DNA of 64,000 nt from an uncultured Flavobacteriaceae bacterium (GTDB lineage Bacteria; Bacteroidota; Bacteroidia; Flavobacteriales; Flavobacteriaceae). A model generated the notes under the pieces. The model saw only the letters and a list, made by a program, of their open reading frames with translations. It made no database searches and had not been told where the DNA came from. Below, one piece after another: positions 26,989 to 36,163 of this stretch. The DNA lies in contig CANLWB010000006.1 in NCBI GenBank assembly GCA_947494695.1, positions 62,001 through 126,000 on the forward strand, written 5' to 3'. Both the position numbers and the translations under genes were made by a program. The number at the start of each line of letters is the position of its first letter. Positions within the stretch are counted from its first letter, which is position 1.

Positions 26989-28191
26989 ATGGCCAAAACG
27001 TATAACTTTACTACCAAAATTGTAACCTTTATCCTTATTATTACATCACTTTTAAATTGTAAAAAACCCGAATCCAATATTTCAGATACCCCAAGTTTTG
27101 CTGATCATGTAAAAAAGCTTGAAATTATAAAGGATCTACAGGTTTTAAAGCACGGCAATTCGGCTATAGCTCTTTCTGGAACTTATCAGGGTAGAATATT
27201 TACAAGTACGGCAACTGGTTTAAATGGTAAGTCTTACGGACATGTTAATTGGAAACTACTAGACGAAGGTACGCATGAACAAACCTTGGCCCGATTGGGT
27301 GGAGAAAGTAGAATGTGGTTTGGCCCTGAATTTGGAAAATATTCTATTTTCTTTGATAAGGGCGTTGAACGCGATATCGAAAACATGAAAATATCTCCCG
27401 ATTTAGATACCAAAACCTTTGCTTTAATAGAAAAGGACGAACTATCTGTGACATACGGTGCCGATTTAGAAATAAGAAATACTTTTGGTTATACTTTCAA
27501 TGTTAATACAAAGCGGAAACTTTCACTTTTAACAAAATCACAAATCGAAAATGACTTAAACGTCATGCTCAATGAGAATACACCATTTGTTGGTTTTAGT
27601 GCAGAAACAACCATAAAAAATTTAGGAGAACAATGGAGCAAGGAACATGGTCTTTTATCTATCTGGGAACTGGGCTGCATGCTCACAAGTCCAGATAATC
27701 GCGTGATTATCCCCCTTAAAAAAGAAACAGATTCGGTTACCGGATATTTCACTCCTGTCACTTCAGAACGCTTAGTTACTAAAGACAGCGTTGTTTTTTA
27801 TAAGGCTGATGCCGATGGCGTAAACAAAATTGGAGTAAGACCCGATTTATCTAAAAATATCATGGGTAGCTATTCTCCAAAAAATAACCTGCTTAACATT
27901 GTAAAATTCACTTTTGAGAACGACGCTTTATATGTAAACTCATTACCCGGTAACAACACACCTTATAGTGGTGATGTTACCAATATATTTAATGGTGAAG
28001 TTGATGAAGCTACGAATAAAAACTGGCCATTTTATGAATTTGAAACTTCGTCCAGTACCAAAGAGCTTAACACGAATGAAACCATGCGTCATAAGCATAC
28101 CACGTATCATTTTGAAGGTTCTTTTGAAGACCTCAACGTGATTAGCCTAAAAGTACTTGGTGTTGATTTAGGTCATATTCCACAGTTTTAA
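26989..28191 (+). CDS. DUF6786-like lipoprotein
   Basis: A 400-residue lipoprotein (signal peptide ending LLNC, about residue 24). The sequence LGGESRMWFGPEFGKYSIFF followed by SPDLDTKTF and a closing VLGVDLGHIPQF fits DUF6786, a beta-rich family often found with sugar-oxidising or sugar-cleaving genes in Bacteroidota and Planctomycetes. I judge this by memory of the family pattern only. It converges with the PQQ fusion gene, and its possible role would be in binding or processing a sugar in the periplasm. Confidence 0.6.
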   Translation: MAKTYNFTTKIVTFILIITSLLNCKKPESNISDTPSFADHVKKLEIIKDLQVLKHGNSAIALSGTYQGRIFTSTATGLNGKSYGHVNWKLLDEGTHEQTLARLGGESRMWFGPEFGKYSIFFDKGVERDIENMKISPDLDTKTFALIEKDELSVTYGADLEIRNTFGYTFNVNTKRKLSLLTKSQIENDLNVMLNENTPFVGFSAETTIKNLGEQWSKEHGLLSIWELGCMLTSPDNRVIIPLKKETDSVTGYFTPVTSERLVTKDSVVFYKADADGVNKIGVRPDLSKNIMGSYSPKNNLLNIVKFTFENDALYVNSLPGNNTPYSGDVTNIFNGEVDEATNKNWPFYEFETSSSTKELNTNETMRHKHTTYHFEGSFEDLNVISLKVLGVDLGHIPQF

Positions 28192-28428
28192 ATAGCTTTC
28201 ATTCTTTTTTGTTTAGGTTTAATTACTCTAAAAATCAAATAAAAGAAAGGCATTCAATGATGTATGGATTAACGCGAGAACTTATATAAGCTAAAAATCA
28301 TTAAACTTATCAAAACAGTATCAACTGTAAATAATTTAAAAAGGCTTCTTTATAAACAATGATTAATGCCTAGCACTTTTTTAATTCTATGCCTCTAATT
28401 TGATAAAAACTATTTTATCGTATTTTGG

Positions 28429-31290
28429 TTATAAGATTGGTCTTACTCTTATATTCTTCCACCCCATACTAAACTGTTTTTCACCTTCCATGCCATGCAC
28501 CTGCAAGCCTATAAACCCTTTGGGATGTGTTTTGTAAACGTCTTCATTGGTAACATCATCTACCTTATGTCCGTTCAAAAACGTCTGTATTCTTGGTCCT
28601 TTTGCCACAATTCGAATGTTATTCCATCCTTCAGAAATATAAAAGTCATGGCTATTCTTCACTTTTTCTTCTGAAGATAAAAACCCGATACCCATAGCTT
28701 CTCCATAAATTAAACCTGTTGTAATTTTACCTTCACCCATCTTACGTCTAATTTCGAGTTGCGGCCCCCATACGCGCCCAGCTCTAAAATTATGATGATT
28801 TTTTTCTGTAATGGGTCGTGCAGAGGATCTAAATTGCACCCCTTGATTCGTTATATCGTCTACCATAACCTCACACTCAAATTCAAAATCATCAAACTCC
28901 TGTAACGAACATAGGAACGAGTTTTGACTCCCAGGAGTGGTTCGTCCTATAATTGCACCATGTTCAACCCTAAATTTATGAGACCCATTCATATGCACCC
29001 AACCATCTAACGTTTTTCCATCGAAAAGTGAAATCCAACCCTGGTCGTCCTTTTTGCCTTCTAAATCTGCTTTAGAAGCATTCAAATAGTTATCAGGAAG
29101 CGCAAACGCCATAACATGGTCACTAGATGGTGTACCGTTTTTGCCACCTCCACCAGCAACAATAACAACATATTGTTTACCATCTTTCATATAAATTGTA
29201 GGCGTAGCGTAACCTCCGGCAGGAAGTTTATACTCCCATAACAATTTACCACGACTTTTTTCAAAAGCTCTCATCTTTTCATCGGCTGTAGCCGCAATAA
29301 AAATAAGTCCGCCAGAAGTAGCGACAGCACCTCCATAGTTCATCGTACCTGTATTGCGTATACCTTGCTTTGCCAGTTCTGGATATTCTCCTAAAGGCCT
29401 TCTCCAAACAAAATCACCCGTTGCCAAATTTATACCGTTTAAAGTCCCCCAGGGCGGAGCCACGGCTGGATAACCCTGATGATCTACAAAATTAGCGTAT
29501 CCCTCGTGAAGGTATCGTACTTTTCCCTTTTCATTAATAACCTCTGCTTCAACCACTCCGTTAGCCGACAAATAACTTCCTATCGCGGCCAATTCTTTTT
29601 CTTTAAATTGGGGAAATGCCGGCATAATATTCCGTCCATTTTTAATAACATCAATGATTTCAGATTTCGACGTCTTAAGGTGTTCCAGGCTCGGATAAAT
29701 AGGTTGATTCCCCTTTCTCTCAATACCATGACATGATGCACAATTTTGTACATAAAGTTGATATCCCAACTGTTGATCTGAAATCTTTCCTTTTCGTTTC
29801 AAATCATTTACCTTTTTCATTTTTAGAATAGAAGCGCCATTATTTGAGTTGACATATAAAATGTTTGTATAAGGATCGAAAGACCCTCCTTGCCACTCCA
29901 CACCTCCCAGTGTACCAGGAGCCGTTATGGTACCTATTTCTGAAGGTGGTTCATACAAGACACCCGGCAATAGTTTTGAAAACTTTTCAAGCGCAGTAGC
30001 TCTGGCCTCAGGAGAAATATTGGTTAAATTGGCTTCAGTCATTCCCAAATGCGTCAATGGCAATGGTTTAAGCGGAATAGGTTGTGTTTTAGAAGCTGCT
30101 TCCCCTTCAAGTGTCGAAACGGGTACTTTCATTTCTTCTACAGGAAATAATGGCTTTCCCGTTTCACGATCCAAAACGAAGGTTAGCCCCATTTTTGTTA
30201 ATTGAACAACAGCATCTTTTTGTTTTCCATCATCTCGAATGGTTACTAATATAGGTGCAGACGGATTATCATAATCCCATAAGTCATGATGAACGGTTTG
30301 ATAATGCCAAATGCGCTCGCCAGTTTCGGCATTCAAAGCCAGAACACAATTGCCAAACAAATTTTGCCCTTTTCTATGCCCACCATAAAAATCGTATGCT
30401 GGTGATCCTGTTGCGCAAAACACCCAACCTCGTTTTTCGTCTAAGGTAAACCCTCCCCACGCATTAGCTCCACCGTAGGTCTCCCCCTCAACAAATTCCC
30501 ATGTATCATAACCAAACTCTCCTTCTTTTGGGATGGTACGGAAAATCCACTTAAACTGCCCCGTAACCGCATCGAAAGCTCGAATATGCCCCGGCGTAGA
30601 CTTATAGCCTTCTGGAACTCTAGATGCTACTATTAATGTATTTTTATAAACAATTCCAGGTGTGGTGACTTCAATTGAAGCTTCATTTAGTTTCATATCC
30701 AAATGTTCTCGCAAATCGATATACCCACTACCATTTTGACCAAAAGTATCAATAAGCTTCCCTGTTTTTGCATCAATAGCGTAAACTCTATTTTTAACGT
30801 AATGAAAGATACGACGGTCTGTACCATCTTCAGACTGCCAGTAGGTAACTCCTCGGCTTCTGCCTCTAAACACTTTTTTATCTTTATTATATTCTGAAGA
30901 TTTAAATACCCAAACTTCCTTTCCTGTAGCGGCATCCAATGCAATAGCCCTTAAAGTAGAGGTTGAAAAATATAACAGACCATCAACCATAATTGGATTA
31001 CACTGCATCGATGAACGATCGCTGGCATCTCCCGTACGATATTGCCAGGCTAACTCTAGTTTATGAACATTAGCCGCATGAATTTGAGCCAACTCTGTAA
31101 ACTGATTGCCTTTTTTATCACCTCGATATACGCCCCAATTTGTATAATCTGTGATATCTGCTACCTCTTGCTTATTGGTAACAGGACTACTTTGTTTTGG
31201 TTTTTCTTTGTCTCCAGAACATCCTACTATAAAGAATATTTGCAACAGCATAATGTATGTAACACAAAAAAAATGGCGTGATCTTGACAT
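28429..31290 (-). CDS. PQQ dehydrogenase-cytochrome c-3-keto-disaccharide hydrolase fusion lipoprotein
   Basis: A 953-residue secreted lipoprotein (signal peptide ending FFIVGC, Cys24). Residues about 50-505 and 575-725 form a PQQ-type beta-propeller, with WGVYRGDKKGNQ at the start. A monoheme cytochrome c is inserted at about 505-575 (C517-x-x-C520-H521, distal Met in NIMPAF). Residues about 740-953 are a DUF1080 domain (LFDGKTLDGW to the end), now known as 3-keto-disaccharide hydrolase. Thus one chain could oxidise a sugar, pass electrons to heme and cleave the keto-glycoside. An upstream GTG at 31353 also opens the frame, but it overlaps a -7 promoter box, so Met at 31290 is chosen. The substrate is unknown. 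Confidence 0.85.
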   Translation of the reverse strand: MSRSRHFFCVTYIMLLQIFFIVGCSGDKEKPKQSSPVTNKQEVADITDYTNWGVYRGDKKGNQFTELAQIHAANVHKLELAWQYRTGDASDRSSMQCNPIMVDGLLYFSTSTLRAIALDAATGKEVWVFKSSEYNKDKKVFRGRSRGVTYWQSEDGTDRRIFHYVKNRVYAIDAKTGKLIDTFGQNGSGYIDLREHLDMKLNEASIEVTTPGIVYKNTLIVASRVPEGYKSTPGHIRAFDAVTGQFKWIFRTIPKEGEFGYDTWEFVEGETYGGANAWGGFTLDEKRGWVFCATGSPAYDFYGGHRKGQNLFGNCVLALNAETGERIWHYQTVHHDLWDYDNPSAPILVTIRDDGKQKDAVVQLTKMGLTFVLDRETGKPLFPVEEMKVPVSTLEGEAASKTQPIPLKPLPLTHLGMTEANLTNISPEARATALEKFSKLLPGVLYEPPSEIGTITAPGTLGGVEWQGGSFDPYTNILYVNSNNGASILKMKKVNDLKRKGKISDQQLGYQLYVQNCASCHGIERKGNQPIYPSLEHLKTSKSEIIDVIKNGRNIMPAFPQFKEKELAAIGSYLSANGVVEAEVINEKGKVRYLHEGYANFVDHQGYPAVAPPWGTLNGINLATGDFVWRRPLGEYPELAKQGIRNTGTMNYGGAVATSGGLIFIAATADEKMRAFEKSRGKLLWEYKLPAGGYATPTIYMKDGKQYVVIVAGGGGKNGTPSSDHVMAFALPDNYLNASKADLEGKKDDQGWISLFDGKTLDGWVHMNGSHKFRVEHGAIIGRTTPGSQNSFLCSLQEFDDFEFECEVMVDDITNQGVQFRSSARPITEKNHHNFRAGRVWGPQLEIRRKMGEGKITTGLIYGEAMGIGFLSSEEKVKNSHDFYISEGWNNIRIVAKGPRIQTFLNGHKVDDVTNEDVYKTHPKGFIGLQVHGMEGEKQFSMGWKNIRVRPIL

Positions 31291-31352
31291 ATAGTAATGA
31301 AAGTTTAGCTTTCCTCTCGTTACATGGGAAAACAGTTTTAATAATCTCATCA

Positions 31353-31360
31353 CAAAACTA
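31353..31360 (-). promoter_or_regulatory. -7 promoter element for the PQQ fusion gene
   Basis: On the minus strand the sequence is TAGTTTTG (TAnnTTTG), 62 nt upstream of the chosen start. It overlaps the GTG that could otherwise start the frame. Confidence 0.5.
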
Positions 31361-31509
31361 ACTCAATTTTATATAAGAAAACGAACAGATTTTTATCCAA
31401 AACCGACTTTATTATATCACAAAAAATTTATATTGACAAAATTTTATGATAAATTAGTATCCTGTTAAAATCACGAAATCTCTTGCGTCTTAAACCGTTT
31501 TATATTTAA

Positions 31510-32370
31510 ATGAAATCAGCATTACAAAAATCGTCGATACCAAAAACGCGCGCTTATGTCGTAGAAGTACTTAAACAACCTTTTTTTGATCCTAATTGGC
31601 ATTTTCATTCAGAATATCAGCTCTTTATTGTTTTAAAAGGACGAGGTACACGATTCATTGGGGATAATGTAGAACGCTATGATCGGGGAAGCGTGACCTT
31701 TACAGGTCCTAATTTACCTCACCTTTGGCGTAGTGACTACGAAGGGCCACAAGACTGGTCTGAAGGCATCGTCGTATATTTCCATGAAAATTTTATACAT
31801 AACAATTTTTTAGACAAAGTAGAAGCCATAAAATTAAAGCAACTCTTAAAACTAAGTTTACGGGGCCTATCTGTTAAAGGAAAAACACTAGAAACCGTAA
31901 AAAGAATGCTTTTAAAGCTTCCTAATTTAGAGGGTTTTGATGGGGTTTTAGAACTTCTAAACATCTTAAACTGCCTCTCTAAAAGTACCGAAATTGAAAC
32001 GCTGGCCAGTGCTGGTTATACCAATTCGCTAAAAGAAGGAGATTCCAAACGAATGAATATCGTTTATTCCTATGTTATGAAACACTTTAAACAAAAAATG
32101 GCACTTTCAGAATTGGCTGAATTAACAAATATGACTCCAACTTCATTTAGCCGCTATTTTAAAATGCATTCCAATAAAACATTCTCTGATTTTGTTAGCG
32201 AAATACGTGTTGGGTATGCATGTAAACTACTTATTGAAAAAAAGATGAATGCTTCTCAAGCTTGTTATGCCAGTGGATTTCGGACTTTATCTAATTTCAA
32301 TAAGCAATTTAAAGCTATAACTAAAAGGTCACCTATAGCGTATAAAAGAGCATATAGCCCCATTGTTTAA
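31510..32370 (+). CDS. AraC family transcriptional regulator
   Basis: A 286-residue protein with an N-terminal cupin sensing domain (DPNWHFHSEYQLFIVLKGRG, then GPNLPHLW) and a C-terminal AraC DNA-binding domain from about 185 (LAELTNMTPTSFSRYFKMH and ASQACYASGFRTLSNFNKQF). It reads away from the PQQ fusion gene across a 219 nt gap and towards the ThuA gene, so it probably controls one or both in response to a sugar. No signal peptide. Confidence 0.92.
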   Translation: MKSALQKSSIPKTRAYVVEVLKQPFFDPNWHFHSEYQLFIVLKGRGTRFIGDNVERYDRGSVTFTGPNLPHLWRSDYEGPQDWSEGIVVYFHENFIHNNFLDKVEAIKLKQLLKLSLRGLSVKGKTLETVKRMLLKLPNLEGFDGVLELLNILNCLSKSTEIETLASAGYTNSLKEGDSKRMNIVYSYVMKHFKQKMALSELAELTNMTPTSFSRYFKMHSNKTFSDFVSEIRVGYACKLLIEKKMNASQACYASGFRTLSNFNKQFKAITKRSPIAYKRAYSPIV

Positions 32371-32495
32371 TGACAAAAAATAGTCATTTATAGATAATCT
32401 AGAGATAGGTATTTAATACGACTATGACTTTATTTGTAAATGCTCTAGTACTCAAAAAAACGAACTACTCTCGGCAGAAACCTTAAATTTAAATC

Positions 32496-34388
32496 ATGAT
32501 CGTTATTTATTATAAAAAGCTTATCGTCTTCAACCTTATTTTACTTTGCAATATAGCACTCATGCAAGCCCAAATAAAGAATGCTTCATTTGAAAAGAAA
32601 ACCATTGATACCGAAAGACAAATTGTAAAAAAGCTAAACGGTTGGAAAATAAGCAAAGGTAATGTGGAATTAATTTCAAGCACCGTATTTTCTGCGGCTA
32701 AAGGTAAGCAGGTATTAGATTTAAACGGTGACCAACCCGGAGCAATTCGCCAGACGATTAAGGGCTTAAAAAAACATTGCTTTTATACTTTAAAATTTGA
32801 ATATGCCGATCAAAACACCAGAAATCGTGATAAGACTGGAACCTTAGCAACAGCCGATGTTTTTGTAAATGATAAAAAAATAACAACACTTCGAAACCTT
32901 TCTCATGCTCCAAATTATATCAACGGTATTGGTTTTGCGTTTAAATCATCTGCAAAAGGAACTGCTATGCTGGAATTTGTATCTACTACAAAGGGCGAAG
33001 CTGGTTTGGTCATTGATAACCTTAGAATAGAAGAAGGTTTACCGTTGCCCCCTCCTGTTAACAATCATTTGGTTAATGGAAGTTTTGAGATGAACGTGGA
33101 GTCTAAAGCCTCTAATCCGCACCTTTTTGGAGAGCAACTACCGGGATGGTTAATTATGAAAGAGAATATTGATCTTATTGCGATTGACCATTATGGTACA
33201 CCTCATGGGAAATGGGTCATAGACCTTGGTGGGCATGGTCCTGGTGGGATTGCACAAACCGTAAGCGATTTGGTTCCTGGAGCAAATTATCGCTTATCAT
33301 TTCTATATGCACGTCATAAATATTGGAATCAGGTAGATTCACTTACTGGAAATATTTTTATTAATGATTCCTTAGTATTGAGCTTAAGCCGAAATAAACT
33401 GGAAAAAGCACCGCGCTGGGAAAAGGTTTCTCACGATTTTATAGCACCACCCGATGGAAAGGTAAAACTCTCCATGTTTTCTACGTCATTAACCGTTGGA
33501 GGTGGTATTTTATATGATAACATCAAGATTGAAAAAATAGGTGATAGCACTTCACCAAAAAAAATACCAGTACTCATAGTTGATGGTTTTAGTAACCACC
33601 ACTGGAAATTGAACACAACATATCTTAAGAACATATTGGAAGCCAGTGGAAAATTTGATGTATCTGTCAGTACCTGTCCCAACCAAGCAGATGATGCATC
33701 TGAATGGAAAAAATGGAGTCCAAATTTTTCAGATTACCCCGTCGTTATTCAAACTTGTAACAACATCAATAGAGAAGCTAAGATTCAATGGCCGGAAGCC
33801 GTAAAAGCATCGTTTGATAACTATGTTAAAAAAGGAGGTAGTGTGTATATGTATCATGGAGCGACTAATGCTTTTAAAGGTTGGCAAGCCTATAACGATA
33901 TGATAGGTATAGGGTGGCGTCATAAAGATTTTGGTATAGCCGTAACCATTGATAGCTCTGAAAACCTAAACATTATCCCCAAAGGGGCAGGAGAAAATAC
34001 TGGGCACGGAAAACGCAGAGATGTATTGATCACCCGACTGGGACATCATCCCATTCATCTGGGTATGCCAAAGAAATGGATGGGGGCAGATATAGAAGTT
34101 TATCGTTATGCCAGGGGCACCATGAAAAACTTAGAAGTCCTCTCGTATGCAAAAGATGAAAAAACAGGATTAAATTTCCCTATGGAATGGACTGTTAAAT
34201 ACGGTGAAGGGAAGGTTTATTGTTCAACATATGGGCATTTATGGAAAAATCAGGAATGGCCACCTAGTATGCGCTGTTCAGCATTTCAACAAAGTATGAT
34301 ACGATCTCTGCAATGGCTAAGCGGACATGAGGTCGATAACTATGTAGAACCGGATTTTCCTACGAGTAAAAACCCGGTATTGAGATGA
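32496..34388 (+). CDS. Secreted ThuA domain protein with two N-terminal carbohydrate-binding-like modules
   Basis: A 630-residue protein with a signal peptide ending MQAQ (residue 26). Two DUF642-like beta modules follow (about 27-180 and 190-350); both have a GW, a VLDLNG/VIDLGG strand and GxIxQTxxxL. A ThuA domain covers about 355-605 (VLIVDGFSNHHW, SVYMYHGATNAF, GHGKRRD, HPIHLGMPKKW). ThuA is a glutamine amidotransferase-like fold tied to disaccharide and 3-keto-sugar use in some bacteria. The gene follows the AraC regulator and is near the PQQ/3-keto-disaccharide hydrolase fusion. The catalytic role of ThuA here is unproven. Confidence 0.82.
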   Translation: MIVIYYKKLIVFNLILLCNIALMQAQIKNASFEKKTIDTERQIVKKLNGWKISKGNVELISSTVFSAAKGKQVLDLNGDQPGAIRQTIKGLKKHCFYTLKFEYADQNTRNRDKTGTLATADVFVNDKKITTLRNLSHAPNYINGIGFAFKSSAKGTAMLEFVSTTKGEAGLVIDNLRIEEGLPLPPPVNNHLVNGSFEMNVESKASNPHLFGEQLPGWLIMKENIDLIAIDHYGTPHGKWVIDLGGHGPGGIAQTVSDLVPGANYRLSFLYARHKYWNQVDSLTGNIFINDSLVLSLSRNKLEKAPRWEKVSHDFIAPPDGKVKLSMFSTSLTVGGGILYDNIKIEKIGDSTSPKKIPVLIVDGFSNHHWKLNTTYLKNILEASGKFDVSVSTCPNQADDASEWKKWSPNFSDYPVVIQTCNNINREAKIQWPEAVKASFDNYVKKGGSVYMYHGATNAFKGWQAYNDMIGIGWRHKDFGIAVTIDSSENLNIIPKGAGENTGHGKRRDVLITRLGHHPIHLGMPKKWMGADIEVYRYARGTMKNLEVLSYAKDEKTGLNFPMEWTVKYGEGKVYCSTYGHLWKNQEWPPSMRCSAFQQSMIRSLQWLSGHEVDNYVEPDFPTSKNPVLR

Positions 34389-34429
34389 TCTACTAAGTAA
34401 AAAAAAGTAAACCGTACCTTAATAAAAAA

Positions 34430-34670
34430 TTTTTTGAAACGAATTATCCCCGAGGCAGAGCCATAGGGGTATACTTCGGCAGGCTCAGCACAGGTTTTGC
34501 CCGTTTCATTTTGACCTTAAAGGGTCAAAATTCGAAATTTTGTATTTAGATTCCCGTTTTCAGTTCGGCTACCTGTCCGGCCGGCCGGCGGACGCTCACT
34601 GACCACACAGGAATGACAATTTCAATGGAAACCCCGACGCAGAGCGTTCAGGAATTCTTTTTGATTAAAA
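34430..34670. repeat. Intergenic dispersed-repeat-like sequence
   Basis: The gap holds phrases typical of flavobacterial intergenic repeats, such as acttcggcaggctcagcaca and, on the minus strand, GTCATTCCTG...GGGAATC. A GC-rich near-palindrome GTCCGGCCGGCCGGCGGAC lies at 34575-34593, out of line with the AT-rich surroundings. The leading phrase TACCTGTC recurs at 38213 before a similar GC-rich patch. I cannot confirm copy number. Confidence 0.5.
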
Positions 34671-34678
34671 ACACACCT

Positions 34679-36163
34679 TTATAAATCAATTAGAATGTTA
34701 TAGCCCCATGGAGCTAATGTCATCTCATCATTATTAAAATGGATGTCCTTATTAGACATATAATCCAAAAATTTGTTGGTACCGGTCATTTTAAAAGTTT
34801 GCGGGGTACTTGAAAAATTGGCTATAAATATTATTTTTTTTCCTGCTTTACTTCGTATATACTTTAATACATGTTTATTGTTAGTCTCAAAAATAAGATA
34901 CGAGGCGCTCTGCTTTCCTCCATTTAAGGCCTCATGTGTATTTTTAAGGGCTCCTAGTTTCTTTAGCACTTCCCACGCACCTCCTTTAGTTTTTGGAATC
35001 GAGTCTTTTTCAAAAAATTTTAAACGGTGGTCTAAGCCATACTCCTGACCTGAATAAATTAAAGGCATTCCAGGGATTATGTAACTAAACGCGGTCATGA
35101 GTTCTGAGGCATCTCCCATACGCTCTTGTATAGTGCCATTCCATGAATTTTCATCATGATTCGTAACAAAATTCATGAGTATATCGTCTGCTTCGTAATC
35201 TTGAGTAAGCTTTGTAACATATTTATCGAAATCCACTATAGATTTCTCTCCCTTTGCCATACTATTTAATAAATGATGACCACCCCAGGCATAGGCCATA
35301 TCAAACAAATTAGCTTTTAAAAGTTCTGGTTCCGAAGCCTCTGCCAACATAAAAATATTTTTTTTCGATCGTAATTGTGGAATGGCCTCCACCCAAAAAT
35401 CTAAAGGCACCGAACCTGCTACATCACATCTAAATCCATCCACACCCTGCTCGGTAATCCAGTAACTCATGTCGGCAATCATTTGCTTGCGCATCGCCTC
35501 ATTATCATAATTCAAATCGGCTACATCGGTCCAATCGGTCTCAGCTGGGTGTATCACGTCGCCCGCATCGTTTTTCGTATAGTACTCGGGGTGATTTTTT
35601 AGCCATTCGTGATCCCAACCGGTGTGATTGGCCACCCAATCCAAAATAACAAACATACCGTGTTTATGCGCTTCATTAACTAAAGCTCTAAAATCTCCAA
35701 TAGCACCGAACTCCGGGTTAATTTTTGTATAGTCCGAAACGGCATAATAACTCCCCAGCACCCTAGCCCTTTCGGTCTTATCTTCAATTAAACTGGCAAA
35801 TTCACCACCAGTGGCCTTCCTTTTAGCTTGTGATATCGGAAATACCGGCATAAGCCAGATAATTTTCACTCCGAGTTCCTTCAATTCAGGAATATCCTTG
35901 GTAAACGCCTTGAATGTCCCTTCTTTGGAATACTGACGAATATTTGCTTCATAAATGATGGCAGTTTCTAAAATGTCATTAGTTATGGGAGCTGTTTCAA
36001 GAAGTATCTCCTCTTCCTCTTTCTCTTCCTTTTCTGTGGTTAAAGATTCTTTTTCTGATGGCATCACATCTGAATTCGTTTCTACCCTCTTTTCATTTTT
36101 ACACGAAAAAGTGAGAACGCCCATCATTAATAACAACATCATTTTTTTGACCATTTTCATCAT
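34679..36163 (-). CDS. Alpha-amylase family (GH13) lipoprotein
   Basis: A 494-residue lipoprotein (lipobox ending TFSC, residue 21) with an Lys/Glu-rich linker and a GH13 catalytic barrel from about 60. Catalytic residues by motif: nucleophile D247 in FRCDVAG, acid E275 in MLAEASE, and D337 in TNHDENSW. The family cleaves alpha-1,4 or 1,6 glucans. Lipid anchoring places it in the periplasm or at the outer membrane. The start overlaps the stop of the upstream GH13 gene by 4 nt, so the two are coupled. Exact product specificity is not predictable. Confidence 0.92.
   Translation of the reverse strand: MMKMVKKMMLLLMMGVLTFSCKNEKRVETNSDVMPSEKESLTTEKEEKEEEEILLETAPITNDILETAIIYEANIRQYSKEGTFKAFTKDIPELKELGVKIIWLMPVFPISQAKRKATGGEFASLIEDKTERARVLGSYYAVSDYTKINPEFGAIGDFRALVNEAHKHGMFVILDWVANHTGWDHEWLKNHPEYYTKNDAGDVIHPAETDWTDVADLNYDNEAMRKQMIADMSYWITEQGVDGFRCDVAGSVPLDFWVEAIPQLRSKKNIFMLAEASEPELLKANLFDMAYAWGGHHLLNSMAKGEKSIVDFDKYVTKLTQDYEADDILMNFVTNHDENSWNGTIQERMGDASELMTAFSYIIPGMPLIYSGQEYGLDHRLKFFEKDSIPKTKGGAWEVLKKLGALKNTHEALNGGKQSASYLIFETNNKHVLKYIRSKAGKKIIFIANFSSTPQTFKMTGTNKFLDYMSNKDIHFNNDEMTLAPWGYNILIDL

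Noticed and set aside
31291-31353. Upstream GTG/ATG start for the PQQ fusion gene
   Set aside because: The GTG overlaps the -7 promoter box and the extra 21 residues would put a polar segment before the signal peptide.
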